From positions 3,224,001-3,288,000 of the forward strand of contig JALGAS010000008.1 in the NCBI GenBank assembly GCA_023078685.1: a stretch of 64,000 bases of DNA, written 5' to 3'. This DNA is from Neopestalotiopsis rosae. Lineage: Eukaryota; Ascomycota; Sordariomycetes; Amphisphaeriales; Sporocadaceae. The translations under genes and the position numbers were made by a program. A model generated the notes under the pieces. It saw only the letters and a program-made list of their open reading frames with translations, was not told the DNA's origin and ran no database searches. Shown piece after piece: positions 46,220-57,318 of this stretch. The stretch's first letter is position 1; each line of letters opens with the position of its first letter.

Positions 46220-47868
46220 TTTTGTATAAACTGTCTTCTCCGATTCAAGACAGGAATGAGATTTGGACTGAGGCTTTTGGCTCCTGTCACAAGAGGCCTG
46301 ATAGATAAGAAATTTAAAGCAACTTTATCTCGTGCTGGCGGCGGCGAAATGTATACCTTCTGGTCACTTGAAACTCTGACTTCGCTAACGTTGGAGCAGA
46401 TATTTGACACCTCAAAATAAGGGTCTACTCGATGGAAATGCTATTGTATACGGTAAACCACAAGAACATCACCAAGACATTTAGGCGTCACTCAGCTCTG
46501 TTAATAAATAAACTCGAACACATGATACCCCGCCAGATAAGCTGTCGATGGTTCCCGGGGGATGTGGGGTCGTTGACCTCCGACGGCTTCTGAGATCTAG
46601 ATACGATAACCGCCGGTGATCGTGACGAGAGCCTCAGGTAAGATCTTCGCCGTCAAGAATCGTAAGTTCAAAATTACTCGGGATGCTACAGAAAGAGAAG
46701 GATATTTCAGCCTTCCCATTACAACCAATGACATAAGCGAAACAGTGGATTGTGACTTTGAAGTCGCGGTTCGTACCTCGACCTCCAATGTAATGAATAT
46801 CTGTATGTGGGGCTATCTTCGGGGGCGGCCACTAGTGCAGTGGTCTATATCTTATTACAGATGGAACCAAGACTACCTACCCGTAGAAGAGAATGGTCTA
46901 GCAAAACCGAAATGCATCGGATAGGATTTCTGGCCTGGGCAGTGATAAAAAACGAAGAGCCATGTGTCCAAGAAACTTGTATTGCCCTGAAAACAATCCT
47001 TGTGATTTTGAACTTTGGTCATATCTTACGAACCAGTAATCTAGAATCTATGCACTCGCCCCCTCCATTGCACAGCACCCACTGCATCGACTATAAAGTA
47101 CCATGGTGGCAGCCAGGGGAGCAGGCCCAATGCCAGCCTCATCGGCGTTCCCAGCCCAGATACAACAATGTCTTCATTGTGGACACTGGCGCCAACGAAA
47201 CCGCCAGATGAGGAGCGCCCAACACCTGAGTTGCTCTTGGACCTTGGTCTTCCCAACGTAGCTTCCTGCCTCGCTATTCTCGACTACGCTCTTACCATCT
47301 CGCTGACTTCGGTCGTGGCATTGCGCTTTCTCCAATGACTGGCGGCGTTCTGCTTTAGCACTCGCAACCCTTACGTCTCTAGTCACGTCATTGTTGTTTG
47401 TCTGGGTTTTCTGGAGCTTAAATATGCCAGCGTAGGCTTTTCAAACCCTTTGTTATCCCTGCGTACTACATCCTCCGAAAAATAGTATTCGTAATTTTAA
47501 TATAGGTACTAACTAATTTTTTTTTCTAAATTCTTTTTTCTTAGTATTCTTCTTCTTCTTCTTTTCTTTTTTCTTTTTCTTTTTAGAGAAAGTTAATTTA
47601 TTTGGATAAATAACTTTTTCAAATACCTTTATAATGCCAACGTTACAGAGATATCAATCCGAGAAGAATCTCTCTTCTCCTTTAAGAGTTCGAAAAGTGT
47701 CTTGTCGAAATAGAGCCTCGAAGGACTGTACCCATCGAAAGGCGCGAAGCAATATCACGTTGAGGTTTCCGAACGATAATATGCAGATTTGTTGCGCACT
47801 CTTTTTTCTCCTCATCACGAGAGCTATCTGCGGGAACAGATGAATGCTCTGGAGGAAGAGAAAGACAA
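46220..47868. other. A/T-rich intergenic region
   Basis: The left part is the promoter of the thymine dioxygenase. Frames at 46616-47211 show no recognisable motif. From about 47480 the sequence becomes very A/T-rich with a long pyrimidine tract. At 47780-47895 a frame different from the downstream ORF reads YLREQMNALEEEKDKWEQW, which looks like real coiled-coil coding sequence and may belong to the broken gene that follows. Confidence 0.45.
47547..47584 (+). repeat. Pyrimidine tract with TTC microsatellite
   Basis: 38 uninterrupted pyrimidines including about five TTC units, inside A/T-rich sequence just upstream of the GDSGS ORF. Confidence 0.75.
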
Positions 47869-48678
47869 ATGGGAGCAATGGCACATCTACAGCTCAACAA
47901 AAAAAAAAAAGCAATAATGTTCACCCAGGAAAACGAATCGGAGCTTTCCGATCTCGAAGGCGAGGTCTCGTACCACACAAAGATCTTCGACATGCTCAGA
48001 GAGGTCGAAGAACCGGAAGACAGAAAAATTGGCCATCTGGCCTATTATCCAAGTCTGACGATATCTTCCCAGGAGCCTGGATTTCTTAGAGATTGGGGGC
48101 GTCTCGAATTGGAAGCGGAAAAGTTTCCTGCTGGCTCCTACAATAAAGTCTTCATTGGGAATGGTTTCGATTCTGGTAGCACGAAAAATTTGTTTGCAGA
48201 CCCGGAAACGGCCGTTCTAGATAATGGCTTCCTCTTGCTCAGTCTTGATGACCGGCCGGAAGAGGCCAACAAGGCCTTTTATGTTGCGAAAAGAGGCGCA
48301 ACAACTGACCTTACATTTGGGGTTCGGAGCGCCGTCGAGGCGCTCGTGCGCAAGCCGTCGAGAACTGGGAAGTCGTTCATTTCTTGGGAGGCTCCCATCG
48401 TATCATTACCGGGTAGTAGCCGCGGCTTCTCGGATAAGGGCGACTCCGGGTCGTCTGTGTTCGATCTGGAAGGCCGGGTTGTCGGCCTTGTAACAGGTAG
48501 AGCTTTTCACAAGGAGATTGATCGAAAAGGCAAGGTCAGGCCAAATCGTAGCATCACACCCAAAGAGGCTATAGAAACCCCAGAACTACTCACCAAATGG
48601 CCCCAGGGGGCTGACATAACCTTTTCTTCGCCCATTGAATGGGTCCTGAAAGATATCGAGATCACAACGAGGTTCTGA
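47869..48678 (+). CDS. Trypsin-like (GDSGS) protease-fold protein, probably a fragment or broken gene
   Basis: ORF of 269 residues; an internal ATG at 47917 (residue 17) is another possible start. The C-terminal half carries FSDKGDSGSSVFDLEGRVVGLVTG, the Ser-active-site strand pair of chymotrypsin-like proteases (Ser codon at 48445). A matching catalytic His and Asp are not evident, so activity is uncertain. A 12-A run at 47899-47910 lies in the coding region. Upstream of it another frame reads HHESYLREQMNALEEEKDKWEQWHIYSSTKKK, and adding one base to the A-run would join it to this ORF, so an indel or assembly error at the homopolymer is likely. After the stop, protein-like sequence continues (see 48679-49454). 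In fungi this kind of domain often forms part of longer proteins; the whole architecture is not recoverable here. Confidence 0.55.
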   Translation: MGAMAHLQLNKKKKAIMFTQENESELSDLEGEVSYHTKIFDMLREVEEPEDRKIGHLAYYPSLTISSQEPGFLRDWGRLELEAEKFPAGSYNKVFIGNGFDSGSTKNLFADPETAVLDNGFLLLSLDDRPEEANKAFYVAKRGATTDLTFGVRSAVEALVRKPSRTGKSFISWEAPIVSLPGSSRGFSDKGDSGSSVFDLEGRVVGLVTGRAFHKEIDRKGKVRPNRSITPKEAIETPELLTKWPQGADITFSSPIEWVLKDIEITTRF

Positions 48679-49454
48679 CCCCAGCTCACACAAGCTCCTA
48701 ACTCTGCACGATCTCGTAAAGACAATGATTTCGAATTCGACGACAAAGCGCCCATCAGGCCTGGAATCATCAGATCAACGACGATAGGTATACCCCACGC
48801 AAGAGGAAGAATTTTGTGGACGGCGCAACGGTGCCTGTCCAACGACATGATGCCTTGAGCGATAAGTTCCTGCTCAACGTGACGCCCTTGCGTATTGTGC
48901 ATACCTTGTGGACAGACAAAGAAGTCAGCCAGCTCGTAGACGAAGGTTATGATTGTGATGCGCTCGCGCGATGGCTTGGGCTCTCTCACGACATGGCACC
49001 GCAAAATTTTCGAGCGGCCTTATTCGAAGAGGAAACGGATAGGCACATTAGGCAAACATGCCGAGGGCAGATATATTAGTTCTGGTATGGCCACGCATGA
49101 GGCAGCTCACCAGGCCACCCATTTTCATAGACATCACAACTAGGCATGCATTGGAAGTTTATGATTACAACGCAAGATCTCCGACGCGGACAATCTGAGC
49201 CTACTTCGGAACACACACTATTTTTATAGATCAATAATAAATACACAATCAGATAGTGGGATTTAGATAAACTACTAAAAGTACTGAAGATATTTAAGGA
49301 TAGACGAGACAGTATACTAAAAGAGCGCGGCGACGTCCATGGGTAGCTGAGTACTATACGAACGAAGTCCATCGAAAAACTTGAAGCATACCTGAGAGAA
49401 GTTTTGACATGCTTGTCAATGTGATGAAAAACCCTTTCCTACGACGAAAATACC
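48679..49454. other. Possible 3' remnant of the GDSGS gene, then spacer
   Basis: Directly after the TGA at 48676 the same frame stays open to about 48860 (DNDFEFDDKAPIRPGI). Another frame is open to 49079 and reads PLRIVHTLWTDKEVSQLVDEGYDCDALARWLGL, which looks like a helical protein domain. Neither has its own convincing start, so both are best seen as remnants of a once longer gene. From 49080 to 49454 nothing is recognised. Confidence 0.4.
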
Positions 49455-50307
49455 TCAACTATTGCTTGCCAAGGTATCGTTGTCTACCACGCTATTATTG
49501 TTTGGCCCGGTGCCATTTTTGGTACCATTGCTGGCCACGGTACCATTGTTCATCCCGTTGCCATTTTTGGCCGCGTTACCGTTGCTTGGCGTGCTGCTAC
49601 TTTTTGGCCAGTCGGTAACTGTTTTGCGTTAACAATAGATGAAGCACGTCGGATCAACATGACATACGAAATTTGCTCTGTGGAATATCTTTCTTATACT
49701 GTGCAACTCCGCCGTTCAGGAAATATATGTCCTGTTTGTTGATGAGAGCTTTGACTTTTGCATCGCTGTTGTTCAAAAGGGTGTCGATATATCGCAGGGC
49801 CATCTCTGGGCCACGCCCTTTTCCAAAATTATCGTAGAACACAACACGTGCTGGCGGTTGATTCAAGAAGCCGAACTCGTTGAACTGTTTGAGCGCCATT
49901 GTATAAACAGCTGCATTGCTTTCACTTAGTTTCCCACCGCAGTAGACACGATTCGTGATTTGATATGGCGATTCTTTCGTGATGTTGGTAGAATCTTTGC
50001 ACATTTTAGCAAGCGTTACGACCACCACCAAATATTTCGTTGTCACAGTCTTACCCACACGGCATTCGACCACTACAGTCCCTTTCGGGTTTGTGAAGTC
50101 GCCGGCTCCTGCCTGTCTGGAGATTTGACCATCCGGAACGGGTCGAGCGAGCCACATATCAACCATTGCAGGTGAGATTTCGCCCAAGTACTTCAAGGCA
50201 TTGTTGTAGCGGTTGATATTGAACTCTTCGGGCTTCTTTATCATTAGATCTGAAAGTATCTTCTGAGAAGCAACGTCGAAAGAGCCTTTGGTAATAGGTC
50301 CTGACAT
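49455..50307 (-). CDS. Unknown protein with Asn-Gly-rich C-terminal tail
   Basis: Exons 50307-49668 and 49618-49455 (49-bp phase-1 intron, GTATGT donor) encode 267 residues. Reading straight through the intron would end at residue 217, but splicing opens a 54-codon tail. The first 213 residues look globular, lack a signal peptide or membrane helix and resemble no family I know; landmarks are KYLGEISPAMVDMWLARPVPDG, YQITNRVYCGGKLSESN and PPARVVFYDNFGKGRGPEMALRYIDTLL. The tail is simple: repeated SNGN, KNGN, NNGT, SNGT and KNGT units with five N-x-S/T sequons between residues 238 and 262. Because no secretion signal is seen, those sequons are probably unused. It may be a species-restricted gene. 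Confidence 0.72.
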
Positions 50308-50843
50308 GTTGAAGACTGATGATTCGAATGAGGAAAATATGTTCTTTTAATCGTCGATAACTGATGCGAGTCTGAAATTTTGACCTTGAATTAAGTGAAG
50401 AAAAAGGTGACAATGAGCTCTATATATACTTCAAAACTCATAACAATTGCACCGCAATCAAGGCGCTTTCATGATGCCCTCTCATATGCTTCGTCTCCAA
50501 AGATAGTCGCAAAGTCAGTCTTCTCATGAACCCATCTGGGATCAGCCTCTTCCTTAGGTATCCTGCGCGATCACAGCTAGTGGGAACACTGTCCGTTGCT
50601 GGCCGATAGGAGCTTTCTGTCAAGAAGTCTAACAGAGTCATGAAACTCTGGTGCTTCATTTGGAGATATGCCGGGTTGAATGTTTGCTATCCGTCGGTAG
50701 CTGTGGCGAACAACCATATAGCTTCGGCATTCACGATCGGGCGCGGGCTATGCCGTCTTTCGGTGTCAAAAACGCCAAGTTATTCTCATCAAAGAAAGGT
50801 TCTAGACCGCTGAGATGGCATGAGAAACTCAAGCCACACGCCG

Positions 50844-50863
50844 CCTTACCTTACCTTACCTTG
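50844..50863 (+). repeat. CCTTA microsatellite, four units
   Basis: Four tandem pentamers, the last ending in G instead of A. Intergenic. Confidence 0.75.
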
Positions 50864-52173
50864 CCTGAGAGCTCGATAATGCTGATGGGAACAAGAACTT
50901 TATGCTCTTTGACGAAACATATCGCAATCGGTCGATCACTGTAGGCTTTCACGCGCCTTCGACCCTGAAAACATGCTGTAAACGCAAATGGTATACCTAT
51001 ACTTTCCTGATGTTTGATTGGTTAAACTTGTCTACTGGTCCTTTCAGTTTACTTTCCTGGCAGGCGATGCTGTATTGCGTTGCAACCATCATCTATAGAA
51101 ACAGTTATGTCCAAAAAGCCAACGTAAATTTCCGCCTTGGAAGCAAGGAAGTTCCCGGAGTGGAAGGCCGCCGCAAAGAGCGATATCGTCACGCACACAG
51201 ATATTTCACGAGCCTCGCGCTTTGCACAGTCCCTTGGCATCACTGAACTCTTGTTTTCACATTCTCCAAATACAGTAGTAGCCAAACCATGGCATGCCAT
51301 CTACATTATAAACTCGAGTGTCGCGGGAGGCACTGCGCTGCATGGGGTGCATTTTGGCACTACTCAATACATGCCGGCAGTGGTTTGAGTTGGTGGCGGG
51401 GCAGCCAAAGCAGTCGATCGCCAAACCTTCGTTTTTCTTTTGCGAACTGCAACACCAGAGGTACTGAAATAGGATTTCACTTCGTTAGTTGGCAAAGAAA
51501 GTGATCGGGCTCAGTTCTGCGGGCTGTCTCTAATTGTCTCTGCCAGCCGCTCTTCAGGAGCACTCGCCAGTATTGGTGCTGAGCATAGTTTCCACGATTT
51601 GAACCAGTATGTGAGCCGTGGGGCATATACAAAGTGACCCATTATGCCATAAACTTCAAGAAACACTGTCACGTGCTATACTTCCCACTCATAAGTCTGC
51701 GCACGGGCGCTACTTAGGAATTTGGCGGAGGGTACGATATGCCTGGATACAAATAGATACGATTGACGAAACAACTTATATAACTGATATAATTAATAAC
51801 TCACAGCAATATTCAGAGATTCTTTATATATCCAAAGAGTCTTGTAATTTTTAACATTTTTTCTGTGGTAGTTATAGCTACGTAAAGATGGTGAGTTTTG
51901 GTGAGAATCGGCAACCGTGCGGAGACTTATGACCGGTTAGTGTAGCATAGTTTTATCTCCCTTCGAAGCTAGCACAATTCTCCGACTTATACTTGGCATC
52001 TAACTTTGCAGACCATTGCCCCAATTGGGAAACTGTTGGTCCCCCATCATATCATAACATCTTCTCGCGGACTAATTGGCTTTTATCTGAATCTTTTACC
52101 GTCATCTCGCTTTTCCGTTATTCGTTCCCGTGTTACTATTATTCCGGCCCCTGCAATGGCCTCATGTAGTAGC

Positions 52174-52175
<2 letters not shown>

Positions 52176-52205
<30 letters not shown>
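52176..52205 (+). repeat. Poly-C homopolymer, 30 bases
   Basis: An uninterrupted run of 30 C residues on the plus strand. Runs of C this long are rare. The complementary G strand could form a quadruplex and the C strand an i-motif. The number of bases may be inexact in any assembly. Confidence 0.85.
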
Positions 52206-52207
<2 letters not shown>

Positions 52208-54639
52208 GTCGTAGCTCTTCAGACGCACGACCGACCGAAAGGGCACCGACAAGCACTTCCGCAAAAATAGCAACAAAGCATTATGAAAAAAAGACAAGGA
52301 AGGAGGGAAACGACATCTACCCACGAGGACGGGTCCGAACCGACGCCCATAATTCGGGTCCATAAGTCACCCTAGGCCAACACCAATCCCCTCCGGTGGC
52401 CTTATGAATATCCTGGATAATTGTTTGACCGTCATTTGAGCTAGCTGGTAAAAACCTTTCCATTTTAAAGTAGACTTTCCAGAATCTCGGCATTTTCAGT
52501 TTGCCCCACGGTTCAGCTGGCTGAGTAGACGAGGTTTCTTTCTCCTGAGAACCAGCGCCTTTCACGTATTCGAGTCATTGCATGTTCACTCAAGACCAAA
52601 TGGAACTTCTTATTATCTTTCTGCTAGCGGCATACGCAATGCCCACGGCTTGAGCCGGCGCTTCAAACCCTTTTCTTCGTTTCTTTCGCGGACGGCTGTC
52701 CCAGACAGAAGTTTGAGCGATGTACATTTTTTTCAGCTGAAGGCTTGGGCTTATACTAGCCTCTGCTCTCGAGTCTCGTAAATGGCTCTTGAGCTGATAT
52801 AGATGATGTAATCTGAATCGCAAAATTTTCGTTGCTAAGAAGGTCTGGCCAGTGTCTATGTCTGAATTTAGATAACCTAGGCGATTTGCGATCGGCTTAC
52901 TTGAATTCTCGTTACAGCTTGACGACAGTTTGTATTCCAATAGCTTGTCACTAAGTCGACAAGCTTCCTTCTCTCTACTTTGTTCGATTTAATAGTTCAA
53001 AACTCCAATCTACTGGGGACCTTCGGTGGCGCGAGCAATGGCCTTGTGACATTCCTGCACGACGCCTTCACGATGGTCTGGTCGCAATGGAGGTCGCTAA
53101 CATTGATTAAGGCTTTACTTCGTACACGGCTAAATACCACGGCACGTATTTGAAGCTGAGTCCATGAGCGATGCTAAAGCTGAACATAGTCACTTACATC
53201 GCCTAGGAATTTGATATGCTATGGTAGGATGTATAGTGACTAAGAGGCACGGGTAAAGTTTGGTCTTTTGATTCTATTCATTCCATCTAACGTATGCGGG
53301 GCGGTCTTGGCGCCAGCCTTACCAGTAGATATACTAAATAGCTGGTACAGCTTGAGCTTGGTGCCTGTACTTCTTCCATGTACAGTACACCACTAACTTC
53401 GGTAGCTACCATCAACGGAGTTGATCAACGCCAGTCATCGTCATTTCCGAGGGTCAGGCTTATATTATTCTATACCTCAAGCTTTATGATATTTTGTGAG
53501 GGGTAGTTGTGTGATTGCATTTCCAGTCTCAGGCCTGCCCGTCCGCTTGTACGTCTCTCTAAGGAGCCCCGTAGTCTTCATTTGGAAATGGATATATGCT
53601 AACTGGAGTCCACACAATAGTTTTACATACGCAAAGACTGCATGTGACGGAGCACGGCTGATTATTTTGAGTATCAACTCCTGGGTCTCTTTTTCCCACC
53701 AGTGGAAATCAACAGGCATCTCTGCCTGGTGAAAGTGGTTGCGAGAAGGTGTTGTGCACGAAGTACGTGATTGCTGGTCGCCGTCAGCAACTCTACACCA
53801 TCAGTTGGCCGGTCACGAGCCGCTTGACCAGCAAAATAGCGATCCAGAAGCATGAGGATGTTGGACGATGTGACAAAGGGTTGCGATGTCCGTAGTATAC
53901 AATGATCAGCTTCCCCTCTCGATCGAATTATGTAGAAACTGAGCGGCTGTGTAACTCAAGGAATTTGTTCGATCAAGAGAAGGAATTTAGTACGACCAGA
54001 CCTGATAGCCCAGCTTGCTTTCATCTTTGAACATGTCGGCAAGTTCCTTCATGTCTTTGGCAACACTAATGTCGTCGTCCTGCGTTGACATCTCGCCAAT
54101 CAATAGCGGCAGTCAGTAAAGCGGCCTCCTTGCCCAAAAGAAAATATATATTTGGTATCGTAGGGAGACGGAAGTCTTTGCTTCAGAGGCACTGATGTTT
54201 TGGGCTGCCTTGGGCCTAAGCGGCACATCTGAGTCCTCATGTGCATTTCCGCCCCCAACTATCTGAACCCAGCTGAAATGCAGAAAGATTGGAGTCACCG
54301 ATGCAACGCATTCAAACCAACGGGACGCACCACTGTCTATCAAATCAATGGAGTACCGTTGTCACTGGGTGCAAGACAGCAATGTCGTGCAACACTACAA
54401 TCCTGAATTAGTGCCAAATACTCATCGTGAAAGTGCAACAATTGAATGCGAGTTAAATATAGCATCTCGGAAGGCTTAGCTTCTTAGGTAACATTCGGCG
54501 CAGTGCAACCTGCATAAGGCAGAAGTTCCTCTACTACATCACGCGAGGCTGGACATAAGTACTCGGGCATTCCCAGAAGCACGTTTACCTATCGAGGTCG
54601 TCGCGATAGCTCTGCTAGTAATCTACAACCGCCGAAACA

Positions 54640-56831
54640 ATGACGGAAATGATCCCTATGATGTTGAGAGAGGGTGACTCTCGCGATCAAAGACTGAATG
54701 AACCGCGGCCATCATCTACTCTGAACAGCAGAAGGTATTCGGTCTCACCCGAGAACTCCATGCAATACAGCGAAAATGAAGAACAAATCGCAGAAGGCAA
54801 CTTTGTGGCCTATCATGGGAATCCTCAACCACAGTCTCACCGTCTCCTGCCGGGGGAAAACGCGACCACGACGAACGACTTTCAAAGATTGACAACACAG
54901 GAGAGATACAGTGAAACTGGCTCAATCAAACCGAAACAGTCGAGCAGACCGAAGGTCAATCACACATGGAGGCTCGAGATAGGCGCCGTGGTTCTGAGCC
55001 TGTGCGCAATGGTGGCACTTATCGTCCTTCTCGGTCATGCAGACAACCAGCCTTTGAATAAGTGGCGTTTCTTCATCTCCTTCAACGCAATCATCTCCAT
55101 CCTTGGGGCTGTCGCTCGCGCACCACTGGGTCTCGTAACAGGATCCTGTTTAGGACAAGCCAAGTGGAATTGGTTCAAGAAACGGCCGGACAGTTTGTCA
55201 GCTTTTGAGAAATTCGAAGAAGCAAGCAGAGGACCCATGGGAAGTTTCTGGCTCCTTTCGTGGCTACGTTTTCGGTAAGTTGCTTTCTTAAAAACTTGGA
55301 GTATCCTACGCTTATACGTGATCTCAGTCATTGGTCAGTACTCGGTGCACTTGTAACTCTTATCCTCCTCGGATTTGAGCCGTTCCTCCAAGCTATCGTC
55401 GATTACGAAGGACAATCGGACCATTCGACAAACCTGAACCCTCCAATCATTGGAGCAAGTGAATATCTCGACGTTGGATCATATTCACGATATTCCGGGA
55501 CGGGCGGCGTAGCTAATATAATATTGCCTAATGGAGTGATCGTGCCAACCGTGGCGTTCGAGAGTATTCCTGATGGAGGAGTGACAGCAGCCCTGATCAA
55601 CGGTCTGGGTAATGCAACGAAGGATACTGAATTCGCGCCCTCGTTTTCATGCCTTAGCGGAAACTGCACCTGGGTTCCTTACACGACTCTGGCGACTTGT
55701 AGCGTTTGCAACGATGTGTCTGCGTCCTTGACCAAGAACACCTCCTACGGCGATGGATCGCTTGCCACTCACTATCTGTCCAACGCGCGGATATTACAGA
55801 ACTACACGACACATGCATTGCCCTATGTCAGCCTAACGAATGGAGACGAAGAGACCATAACGCCTACATACATGATTGCAACCGCTATATCTAATCCCGG
55901 GCTCACAGTTTCATTTCAAAACCTCAACACGCTTATCGCAGCCGTGGGGATTATTCGGTCCTCATCAGCGTACAATGGAAGCAACTGGCCCGAAGAACCT
56001 CCACATGCGATGGAATGTGCTTTATATTTCTGCACGAAAACGTATTCGACAAAAGTCGACCGTGGCGTATTATATGAATCTGTAATGGAAAGTCGGTCGG
56101 ACAGAGACCCCCAATCATACGCATACATACCGGGAGAACCAGTAACTCTGAATTCAAGCACCCTCGCGGCTTTGGAAGCCTGGAACAACCAATCCCTAAG
56201 AGATTCGCACGTTCAATTCCAGCGCACCGATCTCCGACTGCTCATTCCCAAAGAAGAAGCAAGTAAAAGTGGTCTTCCAGATAACGCAACGCTTGTCTTC
56301 AATATCAGTCAAGCCTCGGCAGAAACTTCATCCTTTGCAGTCACTCATCAGCTTTTTTGGGACGGCCAGGTGACGTGGCCTTTGATGAACGGCAACGGAG
56401 GGGCTTTACAACCCGTGGTAGCACAAGCTTTGGGTACGAGACAAATCGAAGACTACTCTGATCTCTTCGGGAACATGGCAAAAAGCATGACAGCGTTCAT
56501 GCGAGACCGCTCTAACACAACAAGAACTGGCGCGCAGACTGAATGGGTCATACATATACGAGTGCGATGGGTATATCTAATCCTTCCCTTGTCGGTTTTC
56601 GTGGGAGCCTGTCTGGTTCTTGTATTCACAATCGTTGAGACCAACCATAGGAGACTTCAGCCATGGAAGAGCGACGTCTTGGCTACTTTCACCCACTCAG
56701 TTGATGCGGAAATTCAGAAGCAATTAAGATTAGCTGAAATGGACGGCCAGGCAAAGTACGCGGCACAGAGTACTATTGTCAGTCTTGTGGATACTGGGGA
56801 TTTCCTTGAGTTGAAGGTCAAGAAGGACTAG
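54640..56831 (+). CDS. DUF3176 membrane protein
   Basis: Exons 54640-55274 and 55328-56831 encode 712 residues. A hydrophilic N-terminus of about 110 residues is followed by two helices (about 114-132 and 145-165), then the family signature APLGLVTGSCLGQAKWNWF, and DSLSAFEKFEEASRGPMGSFWLL. A third helix lies near 215-232 (SVLGALVTLILLGFEPFLQA). Next comes a large extracellular or lumenal region of about 390 residues with Cys pairs (SCLSGNCTWVPYTTLATCSVCND) and many N-glycosylation sequons. A last helix at about 623-648 leads to a short cytosolic tail. This is the full DUF3176 layout common and expanded in filamentous fungi; its function is not known. Confidence 0.88.
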
Positions 56832-57318
56832 TTTAGTTAGCTACAGAATTTCACTGAACAAGTAAGAGTGAAGACCTTGGAAATCAGTAATGGATTCGTT
56901 CAATAGACAAGAACTTAATGGTACAAGTTCCTGCTCCGCTTCAGGTAGAGGAGTTTGTATTGGCACTGCTCGCCTATAACTTTTTGTTGCGGGGCATCGC
57001 CGCCTGCCCCACTGCCGGAGGACTCCGCGGTGGACACCTATACGGAACACCTACGAAATACGGCGGATTAGGCGCTGATAGCGGAATACCACAAGCTCCA
57101 TCCATACTGCTAATCGTGGTTGACGTCTAAATACCTAATGGTACTATCCGGAGACTTCAACAAGATCGATATTAAATTGAATCAATCAGAGAGAGAAAAG
57201 GCTCCTCCGAGTCACAGCCAGCGTACTGAACCAGCACTCTTCTCACAACACTCCTGGTGATACCTGAGTACTCCTCATCTTGACCGGTCTGTGAACACCC
57301 CCTCATCTGCCATTCAAG
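56832..57318. other. Intergenic, decarboxylase promoter
   Basis: Contains the 3' end of the DUF3176 gene and the promoter of the decarboxylase, same direction. No gene is seen. Confidence 0.5.

Larger units (their letters stand above)
50308..54639. other. 4.3-kb gene-poor region with simple repeats
   Basis: Lies between divergent genes. No convincing gene on either strand. It contains a CCTTA microsatellite (50844-50863) and a 30-C homopolymer (52176-52205). Several A/T-rich blocks occur. No transposase, reverse transcriptase or terminal repeat was recognised. Confidence 0.45.
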
